From: Anaspis maculata
Lineage: Eukaryota; Arthropoda; Insecta; Coleoptera; Scraptiidae
Direction: 5' to 3'
Length of the DNA stretch: 64,000 bases
Assembly (NCBI GenBank): GCA_949128115.1
Contig: OX421964.1
Location: 38,060,177-38,124,176 of the forward strand
The notes beneath the pieces were generated by a model that was given only the letters and a program-made list of their open reading frames with translations, was not told the DNA's origin and did no database searches. The position numbers were made by a program, and so were the translations under genes. Below are positions 20,466 to 32,918 of this stretch, one piece after another. Positions within the stretch are counted from its first letter, which is position 1. Each line of letters opens with the position of its first letter.

Positions 20466-22493
20466 TGTAGCGTTCCAAATGGTTTACCTGATCCTATAAG
20501 TAATTTCAGAATTGTGATGTAGCCGGCCCGGTCCAGCAACAGTGGAGATGGCTGGGTTCAATAATGGTAAAATAAGGCGCCACGGATTTGTTCGGCACAC
20601 CACCTGAGAATTACCTACCTGTTAATCCAAATACGACAAATCCGAACCTGTATCAAAGTCGGATCGAGTAAGGCAAAAACCAAAAAAAGAAAAAGGGGAA
20701 AACTAACAGTACCAACAAAGGTTTTACAGTCAAGGTCGGGGCTTTATTAACAATAATTCAAGTCGATTGAACAATATAAAAAAAAATTGCAACAATAGTT
20801 TAAAATTCGAATGCAACAGTGAAACTACAATGACTACGAGAATATATTAAACAAATTATAAACAACTGAAAAGCAACAATAGTGTAGTAGACTTAACTGA
20901 ATCGAATCGAACCGAACCGAATCGAATCAAATCGAATCGAATCGAATCGAGCTGAATCAAATCTCAAAACGGCGGTAAGGGTGACGTGAAACTGCGCTGA
21001 GTAAATATTTCTTTTTTTTTTTTTTTTTAAATGCAAACAACGATGGGTGACTACAAAATACTTGAAAAAATAAAAAGTTAAATTTTATGAAAGCGAGAAA
21101 ACAACAAGTTATCAAGTTAAACTACAAAATGAACCTTTCAAAATGACAAAATATGAACGAAATATCACAAGTGAGCAATATTTAAATGACTAGTGAGATT
21201 TAATGAATCGTGACGACCAGAGGTTTTTCCTGCTACTTCAAAAATTTAAAATTTGCTACGGTTGGTCGTAGATTTAGAGTTTCACAGCTGTGCAATCTAA
21301 CTCTATGATTTTAAAAGCAATAAAAAATACCTGAACAAACGGACTTGGGTTTTAGAAAAATAAATGAAACAAACGCAAACTATGAAGTACGAGGAATGGT
21401 TTGGTCTTACCTTGTCAATAAATAATCTACGCTCTTGCTTAAAAATTCAAAAAGGTTCACCAGGTGTGATCATAAAAAGGGCAATTCTGCAGTTTTAACT
21501 CTATTATTACTTCGTTCTTCTTTCTTCGTTTCTCATGCAATTCAAATCGCCGTATTTCAGGTCGTAGGTGTAGTTATAATGTATGCGCTAACGCAACCTT
21601 AAAATCGAATGTCAACTTCCGTTATATTTTGCAACGTATCAAGCGCCAAAGTTACAGCTCTACGTTCCCAAACAATCGAACAAATCGGGTAGAAGCTACG
21701 TAACGGAATTCCAAAATTAAAGTAGAAACTGGAAAGTGGAAACTGGAAAGTAGAAAGCCTGGAAAAGAAAGTAAGTAGGTGTGAAGCACGAAATTATACG
21801 AAAATACCAAAAAAACCAAAATCGAACAAGAAGAGAGAAATACCTGGAGGTGTTGGTCGGCTTTTTAAGAGTCTTTTAAATGCGTTCGAAGTATAGATCC
21901 GACATACAGTCGCTCGAATTTCTTCCCAACGGACAATAAATTCGATAATTCTCGACGTTCGTTTTCAATCCGAAACTAGTTCGCTCTTCGTCAACAACAA
22001 ACAATTCAAAAATATTCCAAATATCCAAATATTAATTTCTGAAGCTCGTTGACGGAGAAATTTAACGAAACGTTCGAGTTCTTCGACAGTGCAAAAAAGA
22101 ATCCATCTCAAACTTCTTTTTCGCGATAGCTACCTACTTGATAAAAAACTCTACAAGAAAATCTGGTGTGCTTCGAAACGGAGTGATAAACCTGCCTAAA
22201 TAAATTACACGAATATTCCATGTCAAAATGGCGTCGACTGTTGTTTGTAAACAAACATACCTTTGCAGATTTTAACTAACGCACGGCATTTTCAGACTAG
22301 GCGATAAGAAGTGAGCACCAAATGTACAACAAAATGCGAACCACGGTCGAGGCGTAGGTACATTTCAACTCTCGCGTCGAGCACAGTATAGTGAAGTTAT
22401 ATTTCAACTAAATCAAAACAAATCAAAATATGCGGAGAAAATCAAGAGACAAGAATCATTGGAAGCACCCTGGAATGAAAAATGAACATTACA
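20466..22493 (-). repeat. 5' LTR (2,028 bp)
   Basis: Partner of the LTR at 13,158-15,187; the only difference I found is two T residues fewer in the poly-T run. It should contain the promoter for the genomic RNA. Confidence 0.95.
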
Positions 22494-22497
22494 ATGT

Positions 22498-23864
22498 TCC
22501 AATTTCCTGAATGATCGTGATCTAAAAGTTGCAAATAAAAAAAATCTAATGTGGCACCACAATACTTTCCCGGTGAGTAGGTACCTATCCAGGATCGTAG
22601 CTAACTTTTGGGTTAAAATGTCGACTCGGGAAGGTCAGGACCTAACCTTAATCAGAAACTGCAAAAAAAAAACTGCATGCAGGTCGAGTATCCTGGAAGA
22701 CAGACTCAAATCAACCTTCTTAAAGGAGACCACAACACAAAATACAAGTTGGTCTCAGATGAAAGAGTTGAAAAAACTAGAACGATTGCAAAGGGTCTTG
22801 TAATATTACTTAGCTCGTGGCGGGCGCTGCGGTTATAATTAAGAATGACAATGACGTCAGAAGGCCACGTTTTCACGGGCTACCTATAGCTACGCACGGG
22901 CATACCTGTACCTGATTCCGTTGCCGATGAGACGACGACGGTTTCAAGCCTGCCATAATTATTACTGATTGTTTGAAGACAATGACGTCTGTCAAAACAA
23001 CAATAGCAATATCAAGACCATGGGAACGTGATAGGTGAAAATCTAGGTGAAAACATCTTCCCAAGTGACGTCACGATAATATTTTCGAAATGTTTTATTG
23101 CGGCTGATCGGACTCGTCTAGAAAACTTAGGTTTGTTCCGTATACTCTTAAACTACCTTCCCCATGAGTTAGTCAAATAAAATATCGAGTCGATTTTTGT
23201 GTTGTGGTCTCCTTTCAAGTTTATTCATTTTTATTTTTATAAGTCACTTTATTCTTGCCCAAAAAAGTCATTCTACTGAAAATAGAAAGTGTATGGGATT
23301 TACAGCGTGTCCCAGTGAAGTGAAATCACCCCCATATTTTCTTTCCTGGCACTTTTTCAGAAAATTCCTTCAAGGGGTATAACGATTTTGACCATTGCCA
23401 ATGTGTTGGTGACGTGAGTTTTTTATTGTCAATTATACTTTTTGACGTATGACATTTTTTTTGACTTTTTTTGACAACTTTTTTCTCAACTCACAATAAT
23501 AAAAACTAGATATTCTTCTTCGTATGGTAACATATATTTTTTTGTTTCTGTCATTATCCTGTCACTAAAAAATGAGAGTTGATTTGTCCGGAAAAAAACT
23601 AAATAAAATACTACTGTTGGTTGAATTTAACGACCGCAGAAGATCCCAAAGAGAAATTTTAAGATATCTCTCAACAACATGCGTCCGAACAAGAGCCCGG
23701 TATGTCAGAACTCAAAGCCTTGTAAGCCAAATCAACGTGTCCCAGGGAAATGAGATCACCTCCATATTTTTTCTCTGGCGTTTTTTTCTGAATAAAAGGG
23801 AAAAAAAACTATGTTACCATGTACGGAGAAAAATGCATAGTTTTTATTGCTGCGAATTAAAAAA
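22498..23864. repeat. Dispersed repeat blocks right of the retrotransposon
   Basis: About 22,700-22,870 is the inverted relative of 2,620-2,800, and about 23,300-23,450 is the inverted relative of 1,680-1,850. A GTGTCCCAGGGAAATGAGAT block near 23,739 repeats the one near 23,309. No protein-coding signal was seen. Confidence 0.5.
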
Positions 23865-24797
23865 AAATTTCCATGCAACATGGCTTCAAAACGCATAAGA
23901 GAGCCCTAAAACTTTTTTTTTCTGCTGGGCTGTCAAATTTTTGGCATGTTGATTTTGTAGTAGGGGAGACGCGCAAATAAATGAGATCTAGTCCAGGCGA
24001 ATAAGTTCTACCGGAAAATATACCTACTCATACCTAACGACTCTGCGTTTTGTTGTACTGCAATAAAACACGGCATGGAAGAATATTTTTTGTTGAAACC
24101 AAATCGCCTGCGCCTGCAGCCTGGAATGAATATTGGTTCGCGTCTCTCATACAATAAAATCAAAATATCGTAAGTTGGACGGCCCAGCAAAAAAATTCTT
24201 TTTGGGTTCCCTTGAGCGTTTTAGAGTCATGTTGCTTCGCAACTATCAAGAAATGAATTCGAGGTGTCCATTTTTGCAAAAAATACGAGTGATATCCAGT
24301 GGGGACATAGAAAGAAATGCTCTTGGAAAAGGAGTATTGAAGAGGTCACCACTTCTTCGAAAAATACCATTACAAAAAAAATTTCTTCATAATTAGGTTT
24401 ATGGAATGCGATTTAGTTGGGAACGCAACAGAACATATGAATTTGTCGTCTCCTTGCATAGAAGAAAAAATAAAAACCGTTTTTTTGACCTCTGCCAAAG
24501 AAATTTGTTTTCAAGTGTGAAGAATGAATCGGACACGACGACAATTGATGGAAACATTTTAAACAGACCCGTAAGCTTCACTTATGACATACTTGACGAT
24601 ACTCAATGATCATTTTGTGAAAGTTCTTGCATCTTGAAAATTTGGAGGGCCCCCATTGGCCCCCTAAGAGACAAAATATCGAGTGCTGCGGGTCAAATCG
24701 CTTGTCTCCGTATAAAGTTTGCCCATGCAAAATCTCGTTACTGCACTCCAAAGTGCGGTATCGATGTGTTTTTAGGTGTGTACCGCTTCCACTAATA
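23865..24797. mobile_element. Truncated fold-back element, family FB-A
   Basis: It is the reverse complement of most of 60,112-61,020: the same central region (with TGCTGGGC motifs near 23,924 and 24,183) and one complete arm ending near GTGTACCGCTTCCAC. The second arm is cut off near 23,865. No coding capacity. Confidence 0.75.
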
Positions 24798-25296
24798 TGT
24801 ACGGGATCGCCGCTCGTAACAGTAATTTAATTACTTTTGATAGATGACAGACTGAGAATTACGAGAAGCATTACTTGTGGCTATTCTGAATACCTACAAT
24901 TTTTCAAGGGCTTTCAAATGACATGATGCATGATAAGTTCCGTAAGAAAGGGATATACGTACATCGTTATGGAAATGGTCTTGATCGTCTTTATATATTT
25001 TCGATACATCCGTCATCAGATTTTTTCTTCACGATATCACAATACTTCCCCTTTCATGTTGGTGTGGACCAGGTAAATACAATATACTATTTTTAGCTCA
25101 TTTTCGTTCATTACATTGAAAATAAAGAAAGCACTATTATGCTCTTTAGGTCAGTCACATGAACTACTACCGAGACCGAGAGTACTACTCCTCCAGAGAG
25201 ATTTACCGAACTGATGGTTTCACCTCCAATATCCAGAATCGAGTCCAGAATTTTTTTCTTTCATCCTTCATACTTAACTTCTTCATTATTGTTCCG
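24798..25296. other. Diverged repeat R1-like sequence
   Basis: Around 24,840-24,960 the sequence resembles the R1 family (TTCAAGGGCTTTCAAATGAC, compare 7,170). Nothing else recognised. Confidence 0.35.
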
Positions 25297-25625
25297 AACC
25301 CGGCCAGTAGCGCGGGGGACTCCGTCTTTGGAAGCAATTCCAGAGATAGTGGGTTCGAATCTGGCCTGGGCCAGGTGAAAATTTGCATGCGCTCTCTAGT
25401 ACCTTGGCGTGTACCACCGCGCGGTCACGTCAAGGGGAAAAGGGTGAAACAAGATGGACACCGAAAAAAGGGCGCTAATAACCTCGTTGTTGATGCGTCC
25501 ATAAAATGGTGGGTGGTGTGGGAATCACCCGGCACCGCTTTCAGAGTACTGAGGCGGGACTTAGGAGAGACTGCCACTGCCAGTGAGTACACGGATCCCC
25601 ACCCACCGCAAAAAAATTATTGTTT
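25297..25625 (+). mobile_element. tRNA-derived SINE, family 2
   Basis: The head carries an A-box-like TAGCGCGGGGG (25,308-25,318) and a B box GGTTCGAATCT (25,352-25,362, 10 of 11 consensus positions). Flanking GGCC-rich strands resemble an acceptor stem. The body (about 25,390-25,615) recurs inverted at 34,925-35,165, and the tail ends in CCGCAAAAAAA. An open frame through it (25,159-25,659) has no recognisable protein content. Confidence 0.7.
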
Positions 25626-28600
25626 CGCTTCTAACAAAACTTCGAACTGTTTTGTGTGAGAATTTTTTATTCTGACTCTTTAGTCCAGTTTCCTTGCATC
25701 CCACATCCACATGTTGAACTTTGGAGTTATTCAAAATTTGTCTGCAAGATTATAACTTATGTTCCTCAAGTTTTCTTCAGAAACTTCAACTTGAAGAGTT
25801 GCAATTGAATCTTATTTCTCACGACTAGGTACTTTTTAACTGTTCAAGAACTATATACCTACCTTTTTCCACGAGCTCTTAAAATGCCAAAACATTTTAT
25901 ATTGCTCAAAGGATCTTCGATTCCCGTAAATAGACCGAAATTTGCGACTGAGTCACCTCTTAATAAGAACAAACTTGAATCGAACAGTCGCTCATTTGCT
26001 ATTAAAGCCTCGCTTGTTTGGTCTTATTTTCTAACGAAAACATCCACCCGCTGTATAGCACAGTAAGGCCCGTGCCGTAAATCTCACTTCTTCGTTCCAG
26101 AATTACGGGTTTGGATGTGCTGAAAACATCCACAATGGAGCGCATTTCACGCTATATTGTGTGTATGTGTGTGTATGTGCGAGTCTCTCTGCGTAGAGTA
26201 GTAGCAGGACTCTTATGCATGTTCTCTCAAAATATTTCGACTTCTGCCGACAAACTGGCTTCTTTAGAAAATGTTATGAATAAGAGTAAATTGTAGCCAC
26301 AATGGCGTCTTTGAAAATCCTCTTGAATATAGCGTTAATTTCGAATAGACTGCAGCAAGCAGCCAGCCAGGCAGGCACAAGCAGGGGAAATATCGAAAAG
26401 TGTTTCGCGTTACTCTCCGGGCTGCCGGCTCTGGCTCGCTCAGCAGGTCGGTGTCGGGCGGGCGGCAGGAGTCGTGTGCCACCACAGCGAAGCAAGAAAG
26501 GGTGACGTATGCAAATTTATGTTTCAACAGGTTTTGATTGTACATTGTAGCCGGCGTTTTGTGCCGATTCACGAGAAAAGTCGCTTATTACTCCTAAGAA
26601 GAGGAGCGAGGGCCCAACGGTGTCCTTTGTAGCGGGGTTGCACGAGTCGTGCACATGGACAAAAATTTCGACGGACAATGAAAAGAAGAAGCACGATGCT
26701 TGATTCTGATTCAGACACCACCAATCTAGAGCAATTCAGTTTAAGTTCCACATTTTATTATGACTCAGTATTTATTATTTTACATTGAGGGATGCTGTTC
26801 CTTGGTAAATGCTTCATATAGTATGTTCACTTGTACCGTGATTCTAGTCTGTCTGTGCTGACAGTCTAGGCTGTGAGATTTTGTTTCTAAGTTTCCAAAT
26901 GTGAAATATAGAAAATCCCCAAAACTTTGCAGTTGGCTGCTCTGGCCGGAGCAGTTTTGAAACACATTTTTTGCATATTTCCTCTGCAGATAGCCGGAAA
27001 ATTTTTGCGGGACGTGATGCCTGACGCTTTTTTCCATTTTACTGGAAAATGTAGCAATTTTTCGACCTGTTTTTCATTTTCGCCAATGAACAAATAAATC
27101 AAAAGAGCCTTGACATTCGACAGTTGTCAAAAATATTTCTAACCTCTCGAAGCCGGTTCAACTTTCGATGGTTCAAATTAAAGAGTATACAATGCCCTTC
27201 GTCCAAAAAAGGGGCCCCATGCAATCATCAACCCTTTCGCCCCTTCCAATCAAAAATACACGCCACACCCTGAAGAATGGGCTACTTGCCCAAAAAATTT
27301 TTATTGGCTTAATCGAAAGTATGGGCAAAAATATTGTACCCGTATTTTTTCTTTTTCCTAAATTCCCAAAATTGCGGCCGTAGTGTCTGTTTTAAAAATA
27401 TATTTGTGACGTCACAAATATACTAAAAACTAAACAAACAGCACTGTTGGGTTGAAAACTCAAAAAACAGTTAGAGTGGCTTAACAATATTTGAAAAATA
27501 CAGACAGAAAAATTTCACTAAAGATTCCCGACTTTTACCAACCTTTTGAAAAAAAAAATCGAAAAAAAAATCTTTTTAATCAATGGATATATTTTCCGGA
27601 AATTTTCAGAAAATACTATTTATTACTCTTGTTGATGATTGAAAGTGTTTCCAGTCAAATCTGTTTCATTGGCAAGTACCCCATTATAGGCGATACAAGG
27701 ATCGCCGTGCCGTCTGTCATTGGCAAAAGAATTTACGTATAAAAAGTAAATTAAACCAAATTTCAAAAAACTCAGCCGCTCAAAGTTGCATATTGGACAG
27801 AAATTGATGTTAGTAGTACCTTAAATTTGCAATTTGCTTTTCGTTTTGGGGCTTCCCGGGACGAATTTTTGTCGACCATGAATGGGCCGCCGTCAAGATG
27901 ACTTAGATTTGCGGCCGCCCCGTGCTCTTTTGGTGTTTACATGACGGTAACACCGCTCTGCGTCCCCCTAGTCGCACTTCCACTTCTGACCAGCTCAGTT
28001 TTCCAAGATTTTAATATCAATTTGATAAGAAACATATATACGAGTAGGTTTTAGCATTGAGTCAACAGTCCAAATCCAATTTGACATCCAAAGCTGGAAC
28101 CGAAAACTTCTTGTAGGTACTGGTGGTCAGTGGCATAGCCAAGGGGGGCGAAAGTGAGCGAATGAGACCACCCCCCTACCTTCCAAGCGCCCATGGCACT
28201 CCATTCCACACTAAACCGATACAGAAAAAAATTCTGGCAAAAATTTTCAAGAAGCGCAAAAATTTTCTGAAAAGAAGTTTGATTATCAAGTGATTTTGAT
28301 GAAAACGTTGAAAACCGAAATCGCAAAACGCACGAAATATACCGATTATCATCAGCATCATTATTATTATTGTGCCCAAAACATTTCGCCTGCGGCGCTA
28401 CTTTCCCTGACTTGCACCCTTACCGTTGCCTTTGCCCTCTACGCCCTCAAATTCTGACTGCGCTACTGTTTGTTTTATAGTCAAGTTATAAACAACACAT
28501 TTTTTGTTTCTTAGGCTTTTGCTCAATCACGGCGGGGACGGCTGGCCAAAAAGTCTGTCGGCCCCCCTTCATATTCTCAACTTTCACTCCTTAGAGGCCC

Positions 28601-29844
28601 CATCTCACAATTCCGCCCCGGACCCCCAATTCCCTTAGTCCGCCACTGAGTAGAGTTTTTGTCAAAAGAAAGTTCAAATTGTTCTCTAAATATAATCCCG
28701 TACATGCAGTCATGTTTCTCATTAAGAAATTGTAGTTGCCTGCATATCGCAAGTTTCTACATCTTACCGCGAATGCCAGCACTTGATCGGCGAAGCCGCC
28801 CTACACCAAAATGTTATTTTTGTAATTTTTCTTGATTCGCGTACCAAGGCCATGAGCTACCCATTCGAGTTGAAATATTTTCTAAATTGAATTTCGTTTT
28901 GTTCGGAGGAAAGGATATCAAGCACCAGCAAGCAACGAATAATCATTAGCGGCCGAGCCGTAGCTTCAGAGTCATTTTCAAAAATTAATAACTATTGACC
29001 TGCACCTCGCACCGATATGAAATTTTCATTAAAATGAAATTCAAATCATCCCCTAAATATAACTCCGCATATGTATCATTGTAAAATGATAAGATCGGGT
29101 ACTTCCTCGCATGTTATAACTTTCGAGATCAGGCCGGCTTCTAAAATGCAGCATTCAACGGCGATGCCGCGGCACACTAAATTGTTATTATTGTCACTAT
29201 TTATTATTATTTCGTCGAGATTTTTCTTGCTTCGGGCTACAAGGTCATGAGCTACCCAATGGAGTGAAATTTTTTCGCAAAAACCTTTTCGTCTTGGATT
29301 AGATGCTGTGACGGACGGACGGACGGACGGACAAAGCGAGGACAAAAGCGCCTTCCCGTTTGGAGAAGTGCGCTAAAAATAAGGTGACCACGCCCCTTTT
29401 CCAGAGAGGTTTTAGGGCTCGCTTCTATAGCGTTTTTTTGCATACCTTATAAAAGCCCCCTTTATTACTTTATGCCTGGGACCCCATTTGTACAAGAGAG
29501 CAGTGTAATATAGGGTCTTGAACATTTTTCAACTTTATTTTCAAATTTTCCGTGAGTTTTCCAACTGAAAATGCAAATCTAATCTGGCACATCAAGACTA
29601 AACTCAAATGATGAAGTAGAAATGCAAGCAGGTATAAAATTGAGAAAGATTATCAAAGCGGCACTCCTCGCGGCACCCTGTACACGATAGATGATTAGAT
29701 ATACCTCGAGATATACCGTAGAAAATTTTAATAACAATCATTTTTGGCTCTACAGTCTACACTCTACAGGCCTGCGAGCAGGGCATTAGGGTCTTTCCCT
29801 TGGCTGACTCGCTGACTTCCCTCCCTATACATATTGAATAGGGA
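25626..29844. other. Intergenic sequence without recognisable genes
   Basis: Contains a TGTG/TATG-rich stretch (about 26,157-26,180), a pure GGAC tetranucleotide run (about 29,312-29,332), and short pieces resembling other repeats (TACCCAATGGAGTGAAATTT near 29,253 is similar to 28,858). Open frames up to about 100 codons show no motif. Confidence 0.45.
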
Positions 29845-31445
29845 ACCTACAGTTTAAGGATAGAGTTAAATTGGTGAGATAAGGCGTTGCGGAATCAAGC
29901 GCAGCAGGCTAGAATTTTTTTGGATTTTGAAAATTTCAATAGGCTCAAACCCTAGCTTAAACCAAAGTACATCTGTATAGCTTTCGAAAGGGACCTGAAT
30001 GGTAAATTTCTGTCAAGAAATAAGGGCTTATTTGCATAGATCTTGACCGTAATAGTAACAGCAACGCGAGCAGCAACGCTAACCTTGTGTAGAAGTTTGG
30101 ACTTGTACAGGGTGATCCACCAAGATCCCCTCCCCTGTTAAAATTTTCCCCCATATTTATTTTAAAAAGGACATCTGAAACACGTATTGCCACATTTTTA
30201 TTTTCAACCCCTTTGTCCCCACCCTACCCTACTTCAAGAGGATTAAGGGATGAGCTTGAATTTTTTTTTAAATATACAGGTGTTTTTTTAGTCATGTCAC
30301 AATTTGAAAGGCTTCTGGCAGGCGGAGTTTGCAACTTATCAACAGAGGCATGGCAGGATGCTGTAACTAACAGTTTCAAGCGAGGTTTCAAGTTTTGTTT
30401 GACACTACAACCACAGTTGTCAGTTTGGTTGTCAGCCATCAACTTTTGTCTGGTGCGACAGAACAAAAAGTTGTGCTTGACTAAAGCACAGTGTTGAAAA
30501 GTCGCTTTGTTTTTTCTTTGTAAGCATTTCCAAAGACTAGGTATTCACAGAAATAATCAGCGACATCCGTTATCTTAAGAAGAGAATAAAAAATGTCTGA
30601 ACTGAAGTTACGCTCGAGATTCTGTGATACCCGCCGAGAACTCCATTTCTGATTAAAAGCTTATCATTATGGAAAATGGCGGCCATTGCCCTAAAGTTGC
30701 ACAGAGACAATTTTTACCGTATCAAAATTCAAATTTTAGGTTTCAATCAACGAGAATATTGGTGTTTTCTTCCAAAAAAAGGTCTCTTTGTTCAATCTCG
30801 ATATATGCACCGTTTACGAGACATTTGAGTTTGAATGTATGAAAACGTGGTCAGAACGTCAGAAATGCTAATTTTTAATTACGATATTCAAGACGAAAGA
30901 AAAACTATTTCAAAGCAACTTCATTTTTGTTAGGCATTCAAATTTTGTTAGGCATGAGAAAGTTATCAAATATGTCAAGTTTGATTGATTTTCCTTGAAC
31001 GGATTCGGAAATATTAAATAAACAACCATCTTCAGGGTCCCACTTTCAGGGGCCTGTAGCTCCCTTATGAAGCGTTCTCGGACCGATGTTCATAGGAACT
31101 TTTTTTCTTATTTTGATGAGAGGAAGCCGTCCTAGAACGTTGTCGGTGTATTTTCGGGACACCTGTATGTAGGAAATTTTGGTATCTGAATTTGAAATGT
31201 TTGAGAAAAATTTGAAATCTGCAGGAAAAATTGTTACGAAGGCAGGTTGCTGGTTTCCGGTCTCGGCGCCGAAAACCTGCTTTCGTTGTATTCTCGGTCT
31301 CATGGATGAAATGTGCAGGTCCAAACTTCTACACTAAGGTTAGCATTTCTGTTACTGTCACGGTCAAGGTCTATGTAAATGATACATAACCGGTTGCACT
31401 TGATTCCGCAACGCTTTATTTCACCAATTTAACTCCATCCTTAAA
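29845..31445. mobile_element. 1.6-kb inverted-repeat element
   Basis: The left arm (about 29,845-30,102) and right arm (about 31,318-31,445) are inverted relatives, with matches GTGTAGAAGTTTGGAC against GTCCAAACTTCTACAC and GCGTTGCGGAATCAAG against CTTGATTCCGCAACGC. The interior starts with TACAGGGTGATCCACC at 30,107. It contains open frames without known motifs, so it may be a non-autonomous DNA element with a further insertion near the axis. Confidence 0.55.
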
Positions 31446-32279
31446 CGTGGACTCCGAACGACGAGTGACTATAATGTGTAGGAACTCGTGAGAAAATTTT
31501 AGTGGCCAGCTCAGGGGCCAGATTCAAAAACTACGTGAATATAGTCACTACTTTGAATTTTAGGTGCAACCGACACAGAAATTTACCTGCGATAAAAGAG
31601 TGATTCCGCAGGTGAAATATCGTGACCTCCTGGCGTGTGCACCACGGCACGCCACGATGGATGGCATTACGCTGAGAGCATATCCTCATCTCATAACCGC
31701 AGGATCGTCTCTCCTTTAGTAATAGAACAGACGTCTTTTTATTTCGCGCCCATCCTGCCTTTATATTCAAACTAAGACGACGCCTAGCAGGATTTATGAG
31801 ACATCATATATCTTCCTCTTCCTATACAACAGTAGGTACTTTTCTTCCATGTCTGGCACGTGGTTCAGTAACTTCATGACCATTGTGCAGAACCACTGGT
31901 TCCGGAAATCTCACAAAAGGGGAAAAACTTCCGCTAAAAAATTTTACAGGAAAAAAACCGCCATCCGGTGGCTGCAGGATTCAACTCGAGATTAAACTTC
32001 GTAAAAAGAACGGACAGGCAGGTGCCCTTAACAATAATAATTATTAAGCCGCAATTTAAACATAAAGATGTCAATCAATGCCGACAATGCAACAAAAGAT
32101 ATCCTAACAATTTCCTTTGTGCCGGCCCTGAAAGGCATTATATTTTTTCATAACAAATAACCGGACCAGCCGAGCCACTTTCACGTGACGTCCTCCATCA
32201 CTTCACGTCGTCTTTTTAATTTTTAAACCCAAAAAATTATGTTCTTCAGTTTTTTTATTTCTGGATTACCTGTACCTAC
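31446..32279. other. Unassigned intergenic sequence
   Basis: No gene, RNA or clear repeat identified. Confidence 0.4.
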
Positions 32280-32470
32280 TTATAAACTGCTCCACAATGA
32301 AGTTGTCGTCACCAAAAAAAAAATGGCTTGACTTTGACGGTCAATAACTTTCGATTGCCGAAAGTGATTTCCATTCTGTTTGATGCGTTCACTAGCCCAA
32401 TCTATCCTGAACAGATCCTGTAATTGTGAATATCAAGAAACAACATGTAACATTCATACAGGATGATATG
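32280..32470 (+). repeat. Single-arm fragment related to the 4,990-6,060 palindrome
   Basis: Shares order and wording with 4,990-5,170, for example GAAGTTGTCG near 32,300, CGATTTCCATT-like sequence near 32,370, and an end in ACAGG near 32,458. Confidence 0.5.
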
Positions 32471-32493
32471 TGAAAAGAGGAAAAATTGAAGGA

Positions 32494-32918
32494 AAAATTG
32501 GACATTTGGAGTATTTTGGGAGGAAAACGGGGGGTTTTAAAAATTTCAAAGAAATTTTATTCAGGAAGAGAATTCAATTTCCTCCAATTTGATGTATCAC
32601 AAAGTAGGTATTATTATTTTAGATTTTAAAGGTAAGATGGGGGGGAGCGAAGGGGTGAATTTGAGTGGCACTTTTTCCATAGAAAATTTTCTCTTTCGAT
32701 GCTGTGCAGGATGACGTTGACTGCATTGAAGAGAATTGTGAGTTCAAGAATGGTAAATTGGACACTCAGAGAATTTTAGAAAGAAATGGTGGGGTTGAAA
32801 AATTTAAAAATATTTTTTCAGGAAGAGAATTTAATTTTGTTCAATTTGATGTATCGCAAAGTGTAGGTGGTGTCATTTGAAATTTCGAAGTTGGGGAGGG
32901 TGGGGGCGAGGGGGCTCA
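32494..32918 (+). repeat. Diverged direct duplication (about 170-bp units)
   Basis: Units at about 32,494-32,665 and 32,754-32,918 share AATTGGACA, TTCAGGAAGAGAATT, CAATTTGATGTATC and a G-rich end. They lie in the same orientation, so this is a tandem and not palindromic duplication. Confidence 0.6.

Larger units (their letters stand above)
13158..22493 (-). mobile_element. Complete Ty3/Gypsy LTR retrotransposon, 9.3 kb
   Basis: The element is transcribed from the minus strand. It has a 5' LTR (20,466-22,493), primer-binding site, gag (18,664-19,938), pol (15,479-18,739), polypurine tract and 3' LTR (13,158-15,187), flanked by the 4-bp duplication ATGT at 13,154-13,157 and 22,494-22,497. Domain order in pol (protease, reverse transcriptase, RNase H, integrase) is that of Ty3/Gypsy and not Copia. 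No env-like ORF exists between pol and the 3' LTR (about 275 bp). Both ORFs are open, and the LTRs look identical apart from a poly-T length difference, so the insertion is recent and possibly still competent. Confidence 0.95.

Noticed and set aside
13158..22493. Assembly duplication as an explanation for the two identical 2-kb blocks
   Set aside because: They are in the same orientation, flank gag-pol with correctly placed primer-binding site and polypurine tract, and are bounded by a 4-bp duplication, all as expected for LTRs.
25159..25659. 166-codon plus-strand ORF as a gene
   Set aside because: It runs through a SINE with RNA polymerase III boxes and its poly-A tail; the body recurs at 34.9 kb as a repeat.
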